Below are positions 1 to 8,440 of a stretch of DNA of 64,000 nt, one piece after another. The stretch lies in assembly GCF_000213055.1 (NCBI RefSeq), contig NZ_CM001165.1, positions 4,424,945 through 4,488,944 on the forward strand, read 5' to 3'. Both the position numbers and the translations under genes were made by a program. The stretch is from Streptomyces sp. Tu6071 (lineage in GTDB: Bacteria; Actinomycetota; Actinomycetes; Streptomycetales; Streptomycetaceae). Position 1 is the stretch's first letter, and the number at the start of each line of letters is the position of its first letter. Below the pieces are notes generated by a model. It was not told the origin of the DNA. It did no database searches and worked only from the letters and a program-made list of their open reading frames with translations.

Positions 1-515
1 GAGCACGCCGCGAGCGCCCACGCCCCGAGCAGGGACCGCAACAGCCGGTGGTCCCCGAGCAGCGGATCGATCCCCGTGACCCCGAACGACGTGTACGTGA
101 CGCACGAGGGCCCCGCGGTGCCGTCCCCTTCCCGGCGCTCACCCATACCCTCCGCCTGCCCCCGCACCCCGCCCCCCACGCCGGACCCACCCGAACCGGG
201 GCTTTCCGCGCGCCGCCCGCTCGCGCGGCGCGAGGCCGGGCGGGAGGCGCCGTCGGCGGAGCGGGCGGCGCGGGCGCGGCGGCGGGAGCCACCCGGCTCG
301 TGAAAGCCGCTCGGCTCGTAAGGGTCGCCCGGCTCGTAAGGGTCGCTCGGCTCGTGAAGGCCGTCGGGAGTGCCTTCGGGTGTGCTGTCGGGAGTGCCGT
401 CGAGTGTGCTGTCGGCCCCGCGCGGGCCGCCGGTGCCGCTCGCCCCGCGCTCCGCGCCCGTGGCGCCTCCCGCCTCCCCGTCCTCGTCCCGCCCGGTCCG
501 TCCGGCCCCGCTCAC
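1..515 (-). CDS. Anti-sigma factor (zf-HC2 type), C-terminus cut by window edge
   Basis: This reading frame is open to the window edge. It starts at a GTG whose last two bases overlap the TGA stop of the sigma gene (GTGA), so the two are translationally coupled. The first ~120 residues are low complexity, including six-residue repeats ending in EP (DNA 294-365) and DGTPDSTPEG-like repeats. Near the edge it becomes a conserved-looking segment, DHRLLRSLLGAWALAACS, which resembles the opening of zinc-finger anti-sigma domains (His, then LGAxAL, then Cys). That plus the coupling to a sigma gene suggests an anti-sigma factor. An internal ATG near 146 would give a product without the repeats. The cysteine pair and any membrane segment lie outside the window. 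Confidence 0.6.
   Translation of the reverse strand, partial: MSGAGRTGRDEDGEAGGATGAERGASGTGGPRGADSTLDGTPDSTPEGTPDGLHEPSDPYEPGDPYEPSGFHEPGGSRRRARAARSADGASRPASRRASGRRAESPGSGGSGVGGGVRGQAEGMGERREGDGTAGPSCVTYTSFGVTGIDPLLGDHRLLRSLLGAWALAAC
294..410. repeat. Short in-frame tandem repeats in the anti-sigma gene
   Basis: Four imperfect 18-bp units occupy 294-365 (each begins cggctcgt), followed by two 24-bp units at 363-410. Both periods are multiples of three, so copy-number change would keep the reading frame. Confidence 0.75.
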
Positions 516-1093
516 GGGGAGGGCTCCCCGGCGCCGGGGACCGGGTGGTCGTGGGCGGTGGAGAGGAGCTGGAGGCCCAGGCGGAGGCGGCGACGGGCCT
601 CCTCCTCGGTGATGCCGAGGTCGGCGGCGGTCTGGCGGTAGTCCCTGCGGTGCGCGTACGCCTGGTCGATCGCCTCGCGCAGCGGGCGCGGCATCGCGCT
701 CGCGATCCAGTCGGCGCGGGCTGCGGCGGCGGCCCGGTGGATACGGGTCTCGGCCGCCTCGGCGCGGGCCCGTCCCTCCTCCGTACCGGCCCCCGCGCCG
801 AGCAGCGCCTCCGTCTCGGACTGCCGCAGGCGGCGTACGGCCTCGACGCTGGCCAGGGCCGCGAGGTGCGAGCGGAGCGGCTCGCGCGCGGGCTCGTAGC
901 GCCCGGGCGCCTCCCACAGCCGGGCGAAGACGTCGTGCGTGACCTGCGCGGCGGCCTGGTCGTCGCCGAGGACGCGGCGGGCGAGGCCGTGCACGAGCGG
1001 CGCGAAACGGTCGTACAGCTCGCCGAGCGCCGCCGCCTCCCCGCGTTCGAGCCGCTGCCGCAAGCGCGCGTCGCGGCGGCGTGCCTCCTCCAT
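512..1093 (-). CDS. RNA polymerase sigma-70 family (ECF-like) sigma factor
   Basis: The 193-residue product is a small sigma factor. Region 2 is visible as ALGELYDRFAPLVHGLARRV, and THDVFARLWEAPGRY matches the ECF region 2 core. Region 4 is a helix-turn-helix around YRQTAADLGITEEEARRRL. I chose the ATG at 1093 because it starts the conserved part; an upstream GTG at 1147 is possible. It would direct RNA polymerase to a small regulon and be held inactive by the coupled downstream anti-sigma factor. The partner's own start codon overlaps this gene's stop. The signal sensed cannot be told from the sequence. Confidence 0.85.
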   Translation of the reverse strand: MEEARRRDARLRQRLERGEAAALGELYDRFAPLVHGLARRVLGDDQAAAQVTHDVFARLWEAPGRYEPAREPLRSHLAALASVEAVRRLRQSETEALLGAGAGTEEGRARAEAAETRIHRAAAAARADWIASAMPRPLREAIDQAYAHRRDYRQTAADLGITEEEARRRLRLGLQLLSTAHDHPVPGAGEPSP

Positions 1094-1503
1094 CGGCCGA
1101 AGACCCCCTGGCTGTCCGGGCGCGATCCCCGGAAACCGGCTTCGCACCGCTGTTCAGCCCATCATCCCCTTCCGCGCCCAGAATGTAAGGGTTCCCCGTG
1201 CTTCCCCGCGCTCCTTTACGGCAATGTGCGCCCTCTGCGAGCCTGGAGGTGGTAAAGGGCGGACGAATTGCCCGGTTCACCCCCGCACGTGACAGAAGTG
1301 GGGAAGTCCGATGAACCAGGCCCCCGCTCCCCGCGTCCTTCACAAGGGGCGCGGGGGCGCGGGGGAGCGCGCGGCCGAAGTGTGACGGCGTACACGCCGG
1401 TTTCGGGGAAGGTCCCCGGGGTAGCGGCGGGTTCACCGAAGAGCAGAAGCGGAACGGGAGCCTCCGGAGTACGGAGGCAGAAGTCGAGCGGAAGGCGTAG
1501 GAC
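1094..1503. other. Divergent intergenic region, sigma gene / STAS gene
   Basis: This 410-bp stretch holds no convincing gene. It must carry the promoters of the leftward sigma operon and the rightward STAS gene. I could not pick out a confident -35/-10 pair. Confidence 0.5.
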
Positions 1504-1878
1504 GTGGAATTCCAGGTCACCGACGAGGAGCGGGACGGCTGGGCCGTGCTGCGCGTCGCGGGAGAGATGGATCTCGTCTCCTCGCCGTCCGTGCGGCAGC
1601 GGGTGCACGAGGCGGTGGCGCGCGGGCGGCACAGCGTCGTCCTCGATCTGTCCGAGGTCCACTTCTGCGATTCGAGCGGGGTCGGCGTGCTCATCGCCGC
1701 GCGGCGGCTCATGCGGTCCTGTCACGGGCGGTTGCGGATCGTGCTGCCGGCCCGGGGTGCCGAGGAGGGCTCGCACGTGAACCGGGTGCTGGCCGCGCTG
1801 GGCGTCCGCCGGCTCTTCGAGGTGTACCCGGACGTGCGGGCGGCGCTTCTGGAGGACGTGAGCCCGCTCACGGCGTGA
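1504..1878 (+). CDS. STAS-domain anti-sigma factor antagonist
   Basis: The 124-residue product is a single STAS domain of the SpoIIAA/RsbV type. The phosphorylatable serine region is visible as FCDSSGVGVLIAARR. In the partner-switching mechanism such proteins bind an anti-sigma kinase when unphosphorylated and so free a sigma factor. It starts at GTG preceded by GGAAGG about nine bases upstream. A HATPase protein of the RsbW-like fold lies 470 bases downstream on the same strand and is a plausible partner, but they are not clearly one operon. Confidence 0.9.
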   Translation: MEFQVTDEERDGWAVLRVAGEMDLVSSPSVRQRVHEAVARGRHSVVLDLSEVHFCDSSGVGVLIAARRLMRSCHGRLRIVLPARGAEEGSHVNRVLAALGVRRLFEVYPDVRAALLEDVSPLTA

Positions 1879-1896
1879 CCCCCGGGGCCCAGCCCT

Positions 1897-1946
1897 TCGC
1901 ACCCCTCCCGCCCCCGGCCCCTCGCACCCCTCCCGCCCCCGGCCGG
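1897..1946. repeat. 25-bp direct tandem duplication
   Basis: A C-rich 25-bp sequence beginning tcgcacccctcccgc occurs twice in tandem just after the STAS stop codon. The rest of 1879-2351 holds no gene that I can support. Confidence 0.7.
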
Positions 1947-2238
1947 AGGGGGTCCCGCACGGCGCCGCCGTGCTCGCCCCGCGCGCCCGTCACCTGGTGA
2001 ACACCTGCGCGCTTCGGGGCCTTGTCCTGCGGGGATGAACCGGGCGCGCTCACCGTGTGTCGTCACGGAGTGGCTTCGGGTGGCCGCTCCGGTACCTTCG
2101 GTGCAATGCGAGTGGTACGGGGTCCCCTGGTGGGCCGAGCAGGACGGACCGGCGCGGCGGCCTGTTCGACTCCCCGCGCCGCGCGTCGCACAGTATGCCT
2201 CAGACGTACTCCTTCGCGCGGGAATATGCCCGAAGCGC

Positions 2239-2268
2239 TTGTTGGGGTGACAGAACGTCAATCATGCT
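2239..2268 (+). promoter_or_regulatory. Candidate promoter of the HATPase gene
   Basis: TTGTTG and CATGCT are separated by 18 bp, a reasonable SigA/HrdB-type pair. Transcription would start about 80 bases before the GTG of the HATPase gene. Confidence 0.4.
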
Positions 2269-2351
2269 GTCTCTCCCCGGGATCACGGTCGTTGATCCAC
2301 AGTGCCCAGCGGCGGCGGACCCCGCGCCCGCCGGTTCGGATGGTGTGAGCG

Positions 2352-2819
2352 GTGCAGGTGCTTGAGGTGCAGCTCGAAATCGGTCCCGATCCCGCCGAGG
2401 TGGGCCGTGCCCGCAGATGGGTGCGCTCCCGGCTCGCCGGTTCGGGCATAGGGGCGGACGAGCCGGTCGCCGAGACCCTCGTGCTCCTCGTCTCCGAACT
2501 CGTCACGAACGCCGTCGTGCACACGGGCCGCCCGGCGCTGCTGCGCATGTGCCTCCCGGACATCCCGCGCCCGGCGGTCAGCACGGTGCGGGTCGAGGTC
2601 TGCGACGAGTCGACGCGCGCCCCGCAGCCCCGGCACGCCGCCGAGGCGGACACCAACGGGCGCGGCCTCGAACTCGTCGAGTGCCTCGCGGACCGCTGGG
2701 GCTGGAGCCCGGCGCGCGCCGGGAAGAGCATCTGGTGCGAGGTGGACCGTCAGGCCCCCGCGGCCTGCCTGCTCGCGGCCCGCGCCCTGTCCACAGGCTG
2801 TGGACGCGCCTCGGCCTGA
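2352..2819 (+). CDS. HATPase_c_2 ATP-binding protein (RsbW-like)
   Basis: The 155-residue protein is a GHKL ATPase domain of the anti-sigma kinase class common in Streptomyces. The N-box is seen as SELVTNAVVHTG (around residues 47-58) and a glycine box as NGRGLELVECLADRWG. Such proteins bind or phosphorylate STAS antagonists and sigma factors; this one's target is unknown. The start is GTG. Its last ~70 bases overlap, tail to tail, the 3' end of the convergent AraC-family gene, so the C-terminal Ala/Arg-rich residues are encoded opposite that gene's low-complexity tail. Confidence 0.85.
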   Translation: MQVLEVQLEIGPDPAEVGRARRWVRSRLAGSGIGADEPVAETLVLLVSELVTNAVVHTGRPALLRMCLPDIPRPAVSTVRVEVCDESTRAPQPRHAAEADTNGRGLELVECLADRWGWSPARAGKSIWCEVDRQAPAACLLAARALSTGCGRASA

Positions 2820-3907
2820 GCGTCACGGGCCGCGCGCGGGCCCGTACCGCCCCGGCCCGCGTCGGCGGCGGTCCCCTCGGCCCCCGTGCCGCCACCGGGC
2901 GTCCCGCCGCCCGCCGTGCCGCCGCCCCGGAAGGTGCGGCGGTACGCGGTCGGGGTGACGCCGAGTGTGGCGCGCAGGTGCTGCCGCAGGGACTGGGCGC
3001 TGCCGAACCCGCAGGTCCCGGCGATCCGTTCCATCGGCAGCGCGGTCGTCTCCAGGAGGTAGCGGGCCTGCTCGACGCGCTGGCGGGTCAGCCACGCCCC
3101 CGGGCTCTCGCCGGTCTCCTCGCGGAAGCGCCGCGTGAAGGTGCGCACCGACATCGCGACCCCGGCCGCGAGCCGGTGCAGCGGCAGCGGCTCGTGCAGC
3201 CGCTCCAGGGCCCAGGCGCGGGCCGGGGCCGTCGAGTCGCCGTACTCGGCGGGCACGGGCCGTTCGATGAACTGCGCCTGCCCGCCCTCGCGGTAGGGCG
3301 GTACGACGGTGTGCCGGGCGACGTCCGCCGCGACGGCCGCGCCGTGGTCGCGCCGTACGACGTGGAGGCACAGGTCGATCCCGGCGGCGACGCCCGCCGA
3401 GGTGAGCACGTCCCCGTCGTCGACGAAGAGGACGTCCGCGTCGACGGCGACGCGCGGGAAGAGGCGCTGGAAGTGGCGCGCCGAACTCCAGTGCGTGGCG
3501 GCCGGGCGGCCGTCGAGGAGCCCGGCGGCGGCGAGCACGAAACCGCCCGTGCAGATCGACATGAGTCGCGTACCGGGGCGTATCCGGCCGAGCGCGGCGG
3601 CGAGTTCGGGCGTGAGGCGGCCCTCCTCGTGGACGGGGCCGAGTGCGTAGCTCGCGGGGATCAGCACGGTGTCGGCGGTCGCGAGCGCCTCGGGGCCGTG
3701 GGCGACGAGGATCGTGAAGTCCGCCTCGGCGCGGACCTCGCCCGGCGGGCGCACCGAGCACGTCACGACCTCGTAGAGCGGGGCGCCGCCCGCGTCCTTC
3801 GCGCGGCCGAAGATCCGCTGCGGGATGCCGAGTTCGAAGGGGAGGACGCCGTCGAGGGCGAGGACGACGACGCGGTGCGGGCGGGGGGTGCCGGGCGTAC
3901 TGCGCAT
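2750..3907 (-). CDS. GlxA-family AraC-type transcriptional regulator
   Basis: The 385-residue protein has an N-terminal DJ-1/PfpI (glutamine amidotransferase-like) domain, residues ~10-180. The nucleophile-elbow position reads SICTGGFVLAAAGLL. A C-terminal AraC double helix-turn-helix spans ~225-330 (MSVRTFTRRFREETGESPG, then GFGSAQSLRQHLR). A 50-residue Gly/Thr/Ala-rich tail follows. A TAGGAT -10 box ends six bases before the ATG, so the mRNA is probably leaderless. The gene is divergent from an MFS transporter with only 70 bp between them, so it probably regulates that transporter; the ligand is unknown. Confidence 0.9.
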   Translation of the reverse strand: MRSTPGTPRPHRVVVLALDGVLPFELGIPQRIFGRAKDAGGAPLYEVVTCSVRPPGEVRAEADFTILVAHGPEALATADTVLIPASYALGPVHEEGRLTPELAAALGRIRPGTRLMSICTGGFVLAAAGLLDGRPAATHWSSARHFQRLFPRVAVDADVLFVDDGDVLTSAGVAAGIDLCLHVVRRDHGAAVAADVARHTVVPPYREGGQAQFIERPVPAEYGDSTAPARAWALERLHEPLPLHRLAAGVAMSVRTFTRRFREETGESPGAWLTRQRVEQARYLLETTALPMERIAGTCGFGSAQSLRQHLRATLGVTPTAYRRTFRGGGTAGGGTPGGGTGAEGTAADAGRGGTGPRAARDAQAEARPQPVDRARAASRQAAGA

Positions 3908-3977
3908 GGCCCGATCCTAGCGAAGGGTGTCCTTCGGGCCAATGGTTCCGGGTGCGCGCGCACGCGAAGCTGACCGC

Positions 3978-5255
3978 ATGACGCAGACAGACGACCTCGC
4001 GCCGCTCCGGACGCCCCCCACATCGCGGCGCGTGCACCGGTCCTGGTGGGTCGCGGTGGTCACCTTCGTGACGATCGTCGGCGCCGCCGCCTTCATGTCG
4101 GTGCCGGGGCTGCTCATCGACCCGCTGCACGGCGAGTTCGGGTGGTCGCGCGGCACGATCGGCTTCGCCGTCTCGGTCAACCTCGCGCTGTACGGGCTCA
4201 CCGCGCCGTTCGCCGCCGCGCTCATGGACCGCTTCGGCATCCGCCGGGTCGTGGCGCTCGCGCTGCTCGTCATCGCGGGCGGCTCGGCGCTCACCGTCAC
4301 CATGACGACCTCGTGGCAACTGATCCTGTACTGGGGCGTGCTGGTGGGGCTCGGCAGCGGCTCGATGGCGCTCGCCTTCGCCGCGACGGTCACCAACCGC
4401 TGGTTCGTCGCCCGGCGCGGTCTCGTCACGGGCATCCTCACGGCGGCCGGGGCCTCGGGCCAGCTCGTCTTCCTGCCGCTCCTCTCCTGGATGATCGAGC
4501 ACCACGGCTGGCGTCCGGCCTCGATCACGGTGGCGCTCACGGCGGCGGCGGTCGTCCCGCTCGTGTGGCTGCTGCTGCGCGACCACCCGGCGGACGTGGG
4601 GCTCGCGCCGTACGGGGCCGAGGCGTTCGTGCCGAAGCCGCCGCCCGCGGTGGGGGCGGCGCGGCGCGCGGTGACGGTCCTCGCGCGGGCCGCGCGCACC
4701 GGCCCGTTCTGGCTGCTCGCCGGGTCCTTCGCGATCTGCGGGGCCTCGACGAACGGCCTCGTGAAGACGCACTTCGTACCGGCCGCGCACGACCACGGGA
4801 TGCCGGTGACGGGCGCGGCCTCGCTCCTCGCGGTGATCGGCCTCTTCGACGTCGTCGGCACGGTGGCGTCCGGCTGGCTCAGCGACCGCTTCCCGGCCCG
4901 CCGCCTGCTCGCCGTCTACTACTCGCTGCGCGGCCTGTCCCTCCTCTTCCTGCCGCTCCTGCTGCGCGCGTGGGACGAGCCGCCGATGCTGCTCTTCATC
5001 GTGTTCTACGGCCTCGACTGGGTGGCCACGGTCCCGCCGACCGTCGCCCTGTGCCGCGAGCACTACGGCGAGGACAGCGCGATCGTCTTCGGCTGGGTCC
5101 TCGCCGCGCACCAGCTGGGGGCGGCGCTCGTCGCGTGGCTCGGCGGGGTCGCGCGGGACGCGTTCGGCTCGTACGACGTGGTGTGGCTGGCCTCGGGCGG
5201 CCTGTGCGCGGGCGCGGCGCTGATGGTGCTGGCGCTGCGGGCGGCGCGGGACTGA
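3978..5255 (+). CDS. MFS transporter
   Basis: The 425-residue, 12-helix carrier belongs to the major facilitator superfamily. The opening segment GEFGWSRGTIGFAVSVNLAL and the loop MDRFGIRRV resemble the oxalate/formate and monocarboxylate-type subgroup. The ATG at 3978 is preferred to one 51 bases upstream because the extra 17 residues look like intergenic sequence. It is divergent from the AraC-type regulator, its likely controller. The substrate cannot be read from the sequence. Confidence 0.88.
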   Translation: MTQTDDLAPLRTPPTSRRVHRSWWVAVVTFVTIVGAAAFMSVPGLLIDPLHGEFGWSRGTIGFAVSVNLALYGLTAPFAAALMDRFGIRRVVALALLVIAGGSALTVTMTTSWQLILYWGVLVGLGSGSMALAFAATVTNRWFVARRGLVTGILTAAGASGQLVFLPLLSWMIEHHGWRPASITVALTAAAVVPLVWLLLRDHPADVGLAPYGAEAFVPKPPPAVGAARRAVTVLARAARTGPFWLLAGSFAICGASTNGLVKTHFVPAAHDHGMPVTGAASLLAVIGLFDVVGTVASGWLSDRFPARRLLAVYYSLRGLSLLFLPLLLRAWDEPPMLLFIVFYGLDWVATVPPTVALCREHYGEDSAIVFGWVLAAHQLGAALVAWLGGVARDAFGSYDVVWLASGGLCAGAALMVLALRAARD

Positions 5256-5257
5256 CG

Positions 5258-5281
5258 GGGACCGCGCCACCCCGGGGTCCC
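5258..5281. terminator. Hairpin between convergent genes
   Basis: GGGACC and GGTCCC pair across a 12-base loop between the MFS stop and the 3' end of the monooxygenase gene. It could serve both. Confidence 0.45.
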
Positions 5282-5316
5282 GGCAGGCGTACGGGGTGGT
5301 GCGGACGGCCCGGACC

Positions 5317-6471
5317 TCAGCGGGACCTGGCGATTTTCGCCGCGATGCGGTCGGCGTCCAGGGCCAGTTCGCGGAACATGCCGCTGATCGGGTTGGTGTA
5401 GCCGGTGAAGTAGAGGCCGGGGGCGTGCCGCGCCGTGCGGGCGCCGCGCACGCGGGGGCGGCCGTCGGGGCCCAGGACGCCGAGGTGGCCGACGAGCGGT
5501 TCGAGGCCGCGCCGGTAGCCGGTGGCCGCGACGACCGCGTCGGGCCGTACGCGTGACCCGTCCGCGAGGACGACGTCGCCGTCCGCGAACTCCTCCACGG
5601 CGGCGACCGGTTCGACCCTCCCGGCGCGCACCGCCGCGACGAGGCCGACGTCCTGCACGGGGATCGCGCCCTGCCGCGCCCGCGTCGCGAGACCGCCGCT
5701 GGGCCGCGCGAGGCCCTTGTCGCCCAGGTCGGGCACCGAGAGGCGGCACACCGGGTCCGCGAGCAGGTCGACGAGCCGCACCGGCAGCCGCCGGATCAGG
5801 ATGCCGGTGCGCTGCGCGGGCCAGCCGAGCGTGGAACGCCGCAGGATGTACGGGGGAGTGCGCACCGCGAGCCGCACGCGCGCCGCCCCGCCCTCCGCGA
5901 GATCGACGGCGATCTCCGCACCCGTGTTGCCGACCCCGACGACGAGCACGTCCTTCCCCCGGAAGGGCTCCGCCGCGCGGTAGGCACCGGCGTGCAGCAC
6001 CTCGCCCCCGTGCGCGTCGAGGCCGGGCCAACCGGGCACGTACGGCGTGTGGTTGAAGCCCGTCGCGACGACGACGGCGCGCCCTTCGAGCACCCGCCCG
6101 CCCCCGGCCCGCACCCGCCAGCCGCCCCCGTCGGGGAGTGCTTCGACGCGCTCGACCGCGACGCCGGTCAGGACGTCCAGCTCGTGGAACTCGGCGTACT
6201 TCTCCAGGTAGGCGACGACGTCGTCCCTGCGGACCCAGCGGCCGAAGCGGCGCGGCATCCGCAGTCCGGGGAGCGAGGAGAGCCTGCGGGTGGTGTGCAG
6301 GTGGAGGCGGTCGTAGTGCCCGCGCCAGGAGTCGCCGACCTTGTCGGCCTTCTCGACCACGACGGCCGGCACCCCGCGCCCGCGCAGCGCCGCCGCCACG
6401 GCGAGCCCGCCGGGCCCCGCCCCGACGACGTAGACAGGGGCGTGCGCGGCGGCGGTCGAGGCTTCGGGCAT
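5317..6471 (-). CDS. FAD/NAD(P)-dependent flavin monooxygenase (YUC/BVMO-like)
   Basis: The 384-residue flavoprotein has an N-terminal FAD Rossmann motif GAGPGGLAVAAALRGRGV (residues ~17-34) and a second nucleotide motif VGVGNTGAEIAVDLAEGG (~165-182) for NAD(P)H. The sequence GDSWRGHYDRLHLHT and the FATGY-like VVAATGYRRG are typical of the class B flavin monooxygenase and TrkA/CzcO-like group. It is expected to oxygenate a small organic substrate in the cytoplasm. A TACTCT -10 box lies seven bases before the ATG, suggesting a leaderless message. It sits alone, convergent with the MFS gene. Confidence 0.88.
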   Translation of the reverse strand: MPEASTAAAHAPVYVVGAGPGGLAVAAALRGRGVPAVVVEKADKVGDSWRGHYDRLHLHTTRRLSSLPGLRMPRRFGRWVRRDDVVAYLEKYAEFHELDVLTGVAVERVEALPDGGGWRVRAGGGRVLEGRAVVVATGFNHTPYVPGWPGLDAHGGEVLHAGAYRAAEPFRGKDVLVVGVGNTGAEIAVDLAEGGAARVRLAVRTPPYILRRSTLGWPAQRTGILIRRLPVRLVDLLADPVCRLSVPDLGDKGLARPSGGLATRARQGAIPVQDVGLVAAVRAGRVEPVAAVEEFADGDVVLADGSRVRPDAVVAATGYRRGLEPLVGHLGVLGPDGRPRVRGARTARHAPGLYFTGYTNPISGMFRELALDADRIAAKIARSR

Positions 6472-6618
6472 GTACCGGAGAGTAGTGTCCGGTGCGGCGG
6501 CGGGGGCCGGTGCGGCCGTGAAACCGGTTGCGAATGGGTCACGGCCGTGCGGACGACGCCCCGTGACGACCGCGAACGCCGCCGACCGGCGACGGGTGAG
6601 GGGCCCCGGGCCGGTCCC

Positions 6619-7323
6619 CTACGGCCACAGCAGCTCGCGCGCCCACCCGTCCGCGTGGAGCGTGTACCGCACCCGGACGTGCCGCCTGGACTGCTCGCCC
6701 TGGAAGAACTCGATTTCCTCCGGGGCCAGGTGGTAGAGCGTCCAGTCCGGGGCGTCCGCCTCCGGTTCCTCCTGGGCGCGCGTCCAGGCGGCCTCCGCCG
6801 CCGTGCGCAGGGCCTCCGGTGAGTCGACGGGCTCGCTCTGGCGGCCCGTGAGGGCGGCGGCGAGGGCGCCGGGGGAGTGGGTGTGGAGGTCGGCGAGCGC
6901 CTCCGCGTGCGGGGCGGCGGCGACCGGGCCCCGGACGCGTACCTGGCGGCCCAGCACGGGCCAGTAGAAGCACAGCGCCGCGTACGGGCGCGCGCCGAGC
7001 TGGCGGCCCTTGCGGCTGTCGGCGTGCGTCGCGAAGGAGAAGCCCCCGGGGTCCTCGGCGCCGTGCAGCACGACGATCCGGGCATCGGGGGTGCCGTCCG
7101 CGTCGGCCGTCGCGAGGGAGACCGCGTGCGGCTCGGGCTGGCCCGCGTCGGCCGCCTCCGCGAACCACTGGCGGAAGAGCGGCAGCGGGCGCCCGGGGAC
7201 GCGCGCCGGATCGAGCGCGGGGAGGGTGGTGCGGCGGGGGTCCCAGACGCGCTGCTCGTGGAGCAGGGCGCGGAACGCCTCGGGTCCTGGGTCGACGGCG
7301 TCGTCGTGTGCGCTGGCGGACAT
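6619..7323 (-). CDS. pdxH: Pyridoxamine 5'-phosphate oxidase (PdxH family)
   Basis: The 234-residue protein matches the PdxH layout. It has an FMN-binding segment (RIVVLHGAEDPGGFSFAT), SRKGRQLGARPYAALCFYWP, RQVRVRGPV, and the C-terminal RHVRVRYTLHADGWARELLWP. PdxH oxidises pyridoxine or pyridoxamine 5'-phosphate to pyridoxal 5'-phosphate with FMN. Several Streptomyces paralogues have diverged substrates, so the exact reaction is probable rather than proven. A CACAAT box seven bases before the ATG suggests a leaderless start. Confidence 0.82.
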   Translation of the reverse strand: MSASAHDDAVDPGPEAFRALLHEQRVWDPRRTTLPALDPARVPGRPLPLFRQWFAEAADAGQPEPHAVSLATADADGTPDARIVVLHGAEDPGGFSFATHADSRKGRQLGARPYAALCFYWPVLGRQVRVRGPVAAAPHAEALADLHTHSPGALAAALTGRQSEPVDSPEALRTAAEAAWTRAQEEPEADAPDWTLYHLAPEEIEFFQGEQSRRHVRVRYTLHADGWARELLWP

Positions 7324-7519
7324 GGCCCCGATTGTGCGCCACGGGACGCCGCGCGCGCGGACACGGGGTACGGGGCGCCGCGAGCGCTGCGCGTACGGGG
7401 GCGCCTGCGGGCGCGCGAGGTAGCGGGAGCGGGGGTCGTGCGGGTACGGGACGGGGTCGCGCGGCCGGTCAGGGTGGCCGTCTCGGCGGCCCGGCCGGGC
7501 GAATCGCCCCGTACGGCCG

Positions 7520-8167
7520 TCAGCGGGTCGGCTTGCGGCCCGTGACGCCGAGGAAGACGAGCTGCGAGAGCGCGGGCCGGATCTCGGCCTGCTTGGCGCC
7601 CCAGGAGGAGAAACCTTTCTGGTGCGAGGCGACGCCCGCGAGCATCGTGACGAGCGCGCCCGCCGTCGCCGCCGGGCTCACGTCCTTGTCGACGCGGCCC
7701 TTCGACTGGAGGTCCTTGATCGCGGCGGTGAGCGAGGAATGCACGGAACCGAGGATCTTCACGCGCAGTTTGCTGAACCGCTTGTCGCCCTCCGCCGCGC
7801 CGAGGTCGACGACGCGCAACAGCGCCTCGTTCTTGCGCCACAGGTCCATGAACGAGTCCACGAGCTCCTGCGCGGTCTGCCAGCCCGTCTTTCCTGCCCA
7901 GCTGCGGCCCGCCAGGGAATCCGACAGTCCGGAACTCTCGCTCGCCAATTCGTCGGCGAGTTCCAGGACAGCGCCTTCCACGTCGGGAAAGTACTGGTAG
8001 AAGGTGGCGGGAGAGGTGCCGGCCTTGCGGGCCACGTCGATGACCTTCACATCGCGGTAGGGCGATGAGCCGAGCATCTCGCTGAGGCAGTCGAGCAGCT
8101 TCTGACGCGTCGCCTGCCCGCGCTCTCCGGCCACCCGGCCGTCGACGGTGCGTACGTGTGCTGTCAT
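7520..8167 (-). CDS. TetR-family transcriptional regulator
   Basis: The 215-residue protein has a TetR HTH at ~15-62, with VIDVARKAGTSPATFYQYFPDVEGAVLEL as its recognition region, and a C-terminal domain typical of actinobacterial TetR proteins. A TAAGCT box six bases before the ATG suggests leaderless transcription. It is divergent from the VOC gene that precedes afsK. In S. coelicolor a TetR gene occupies the equivalent position, so local control of the VOC/afsK side is likely. Confidence 0.88.
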   Translation of the reverse strand: MTAHVRTVDGRVAGERGQATRQKLLDCLSEMLGSSPYRDVKVIDVARKAGTSPATFYQYFPDVEGAVLELADELASESSGLSDSLAGRSWAGKTGWQTAQELVDSFMDLWRKNEALLRVVDLGAAEGDKRFSKLRVKILGSVHSSLTAAIKDLQSKGRVDKDVSPAATAGALVTMLAGVASHQKGFSSWGAKQAEIRPALSQLVFLGVTGRKPTR

Positions 8168-8440
8168 ACCGTCAGCTTACCGAGACCGGCGTGTCGCGCT
8201 ATTCGGCCGACTGCAAATGGGGAGCGGAACCCGGAATAAGCCCGTTGCGGTCCCTCAATTCCCTTGCCGAGAAGGGGAGAAGAGAGAGTGACACGATTTT
8301 CGAAGATCTTGGTGCGGAAATTCCGGCGGTCAATCGGCACGCGTTTCGGCGGGGTCCGCCAATCGGGTTCTCCGGCCCGGGATGCGGGATTCGGAAAAGG
8401 CGAATAGCGTGGAGGCGACGTGTGCCGGGAGGTGGTCGGG
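8168..8440. other. Divergent promoter region, TetR / VOC gene
   Basis: This 273-bp stretch has lower GC than its surroundings and no gene. It should hold both promoters and the TetR operator. A TAGCGT -10-like box at 8405-8410 lies just before an alternative GTG start (8420) of the VOC gene. Confidence 0.4.
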
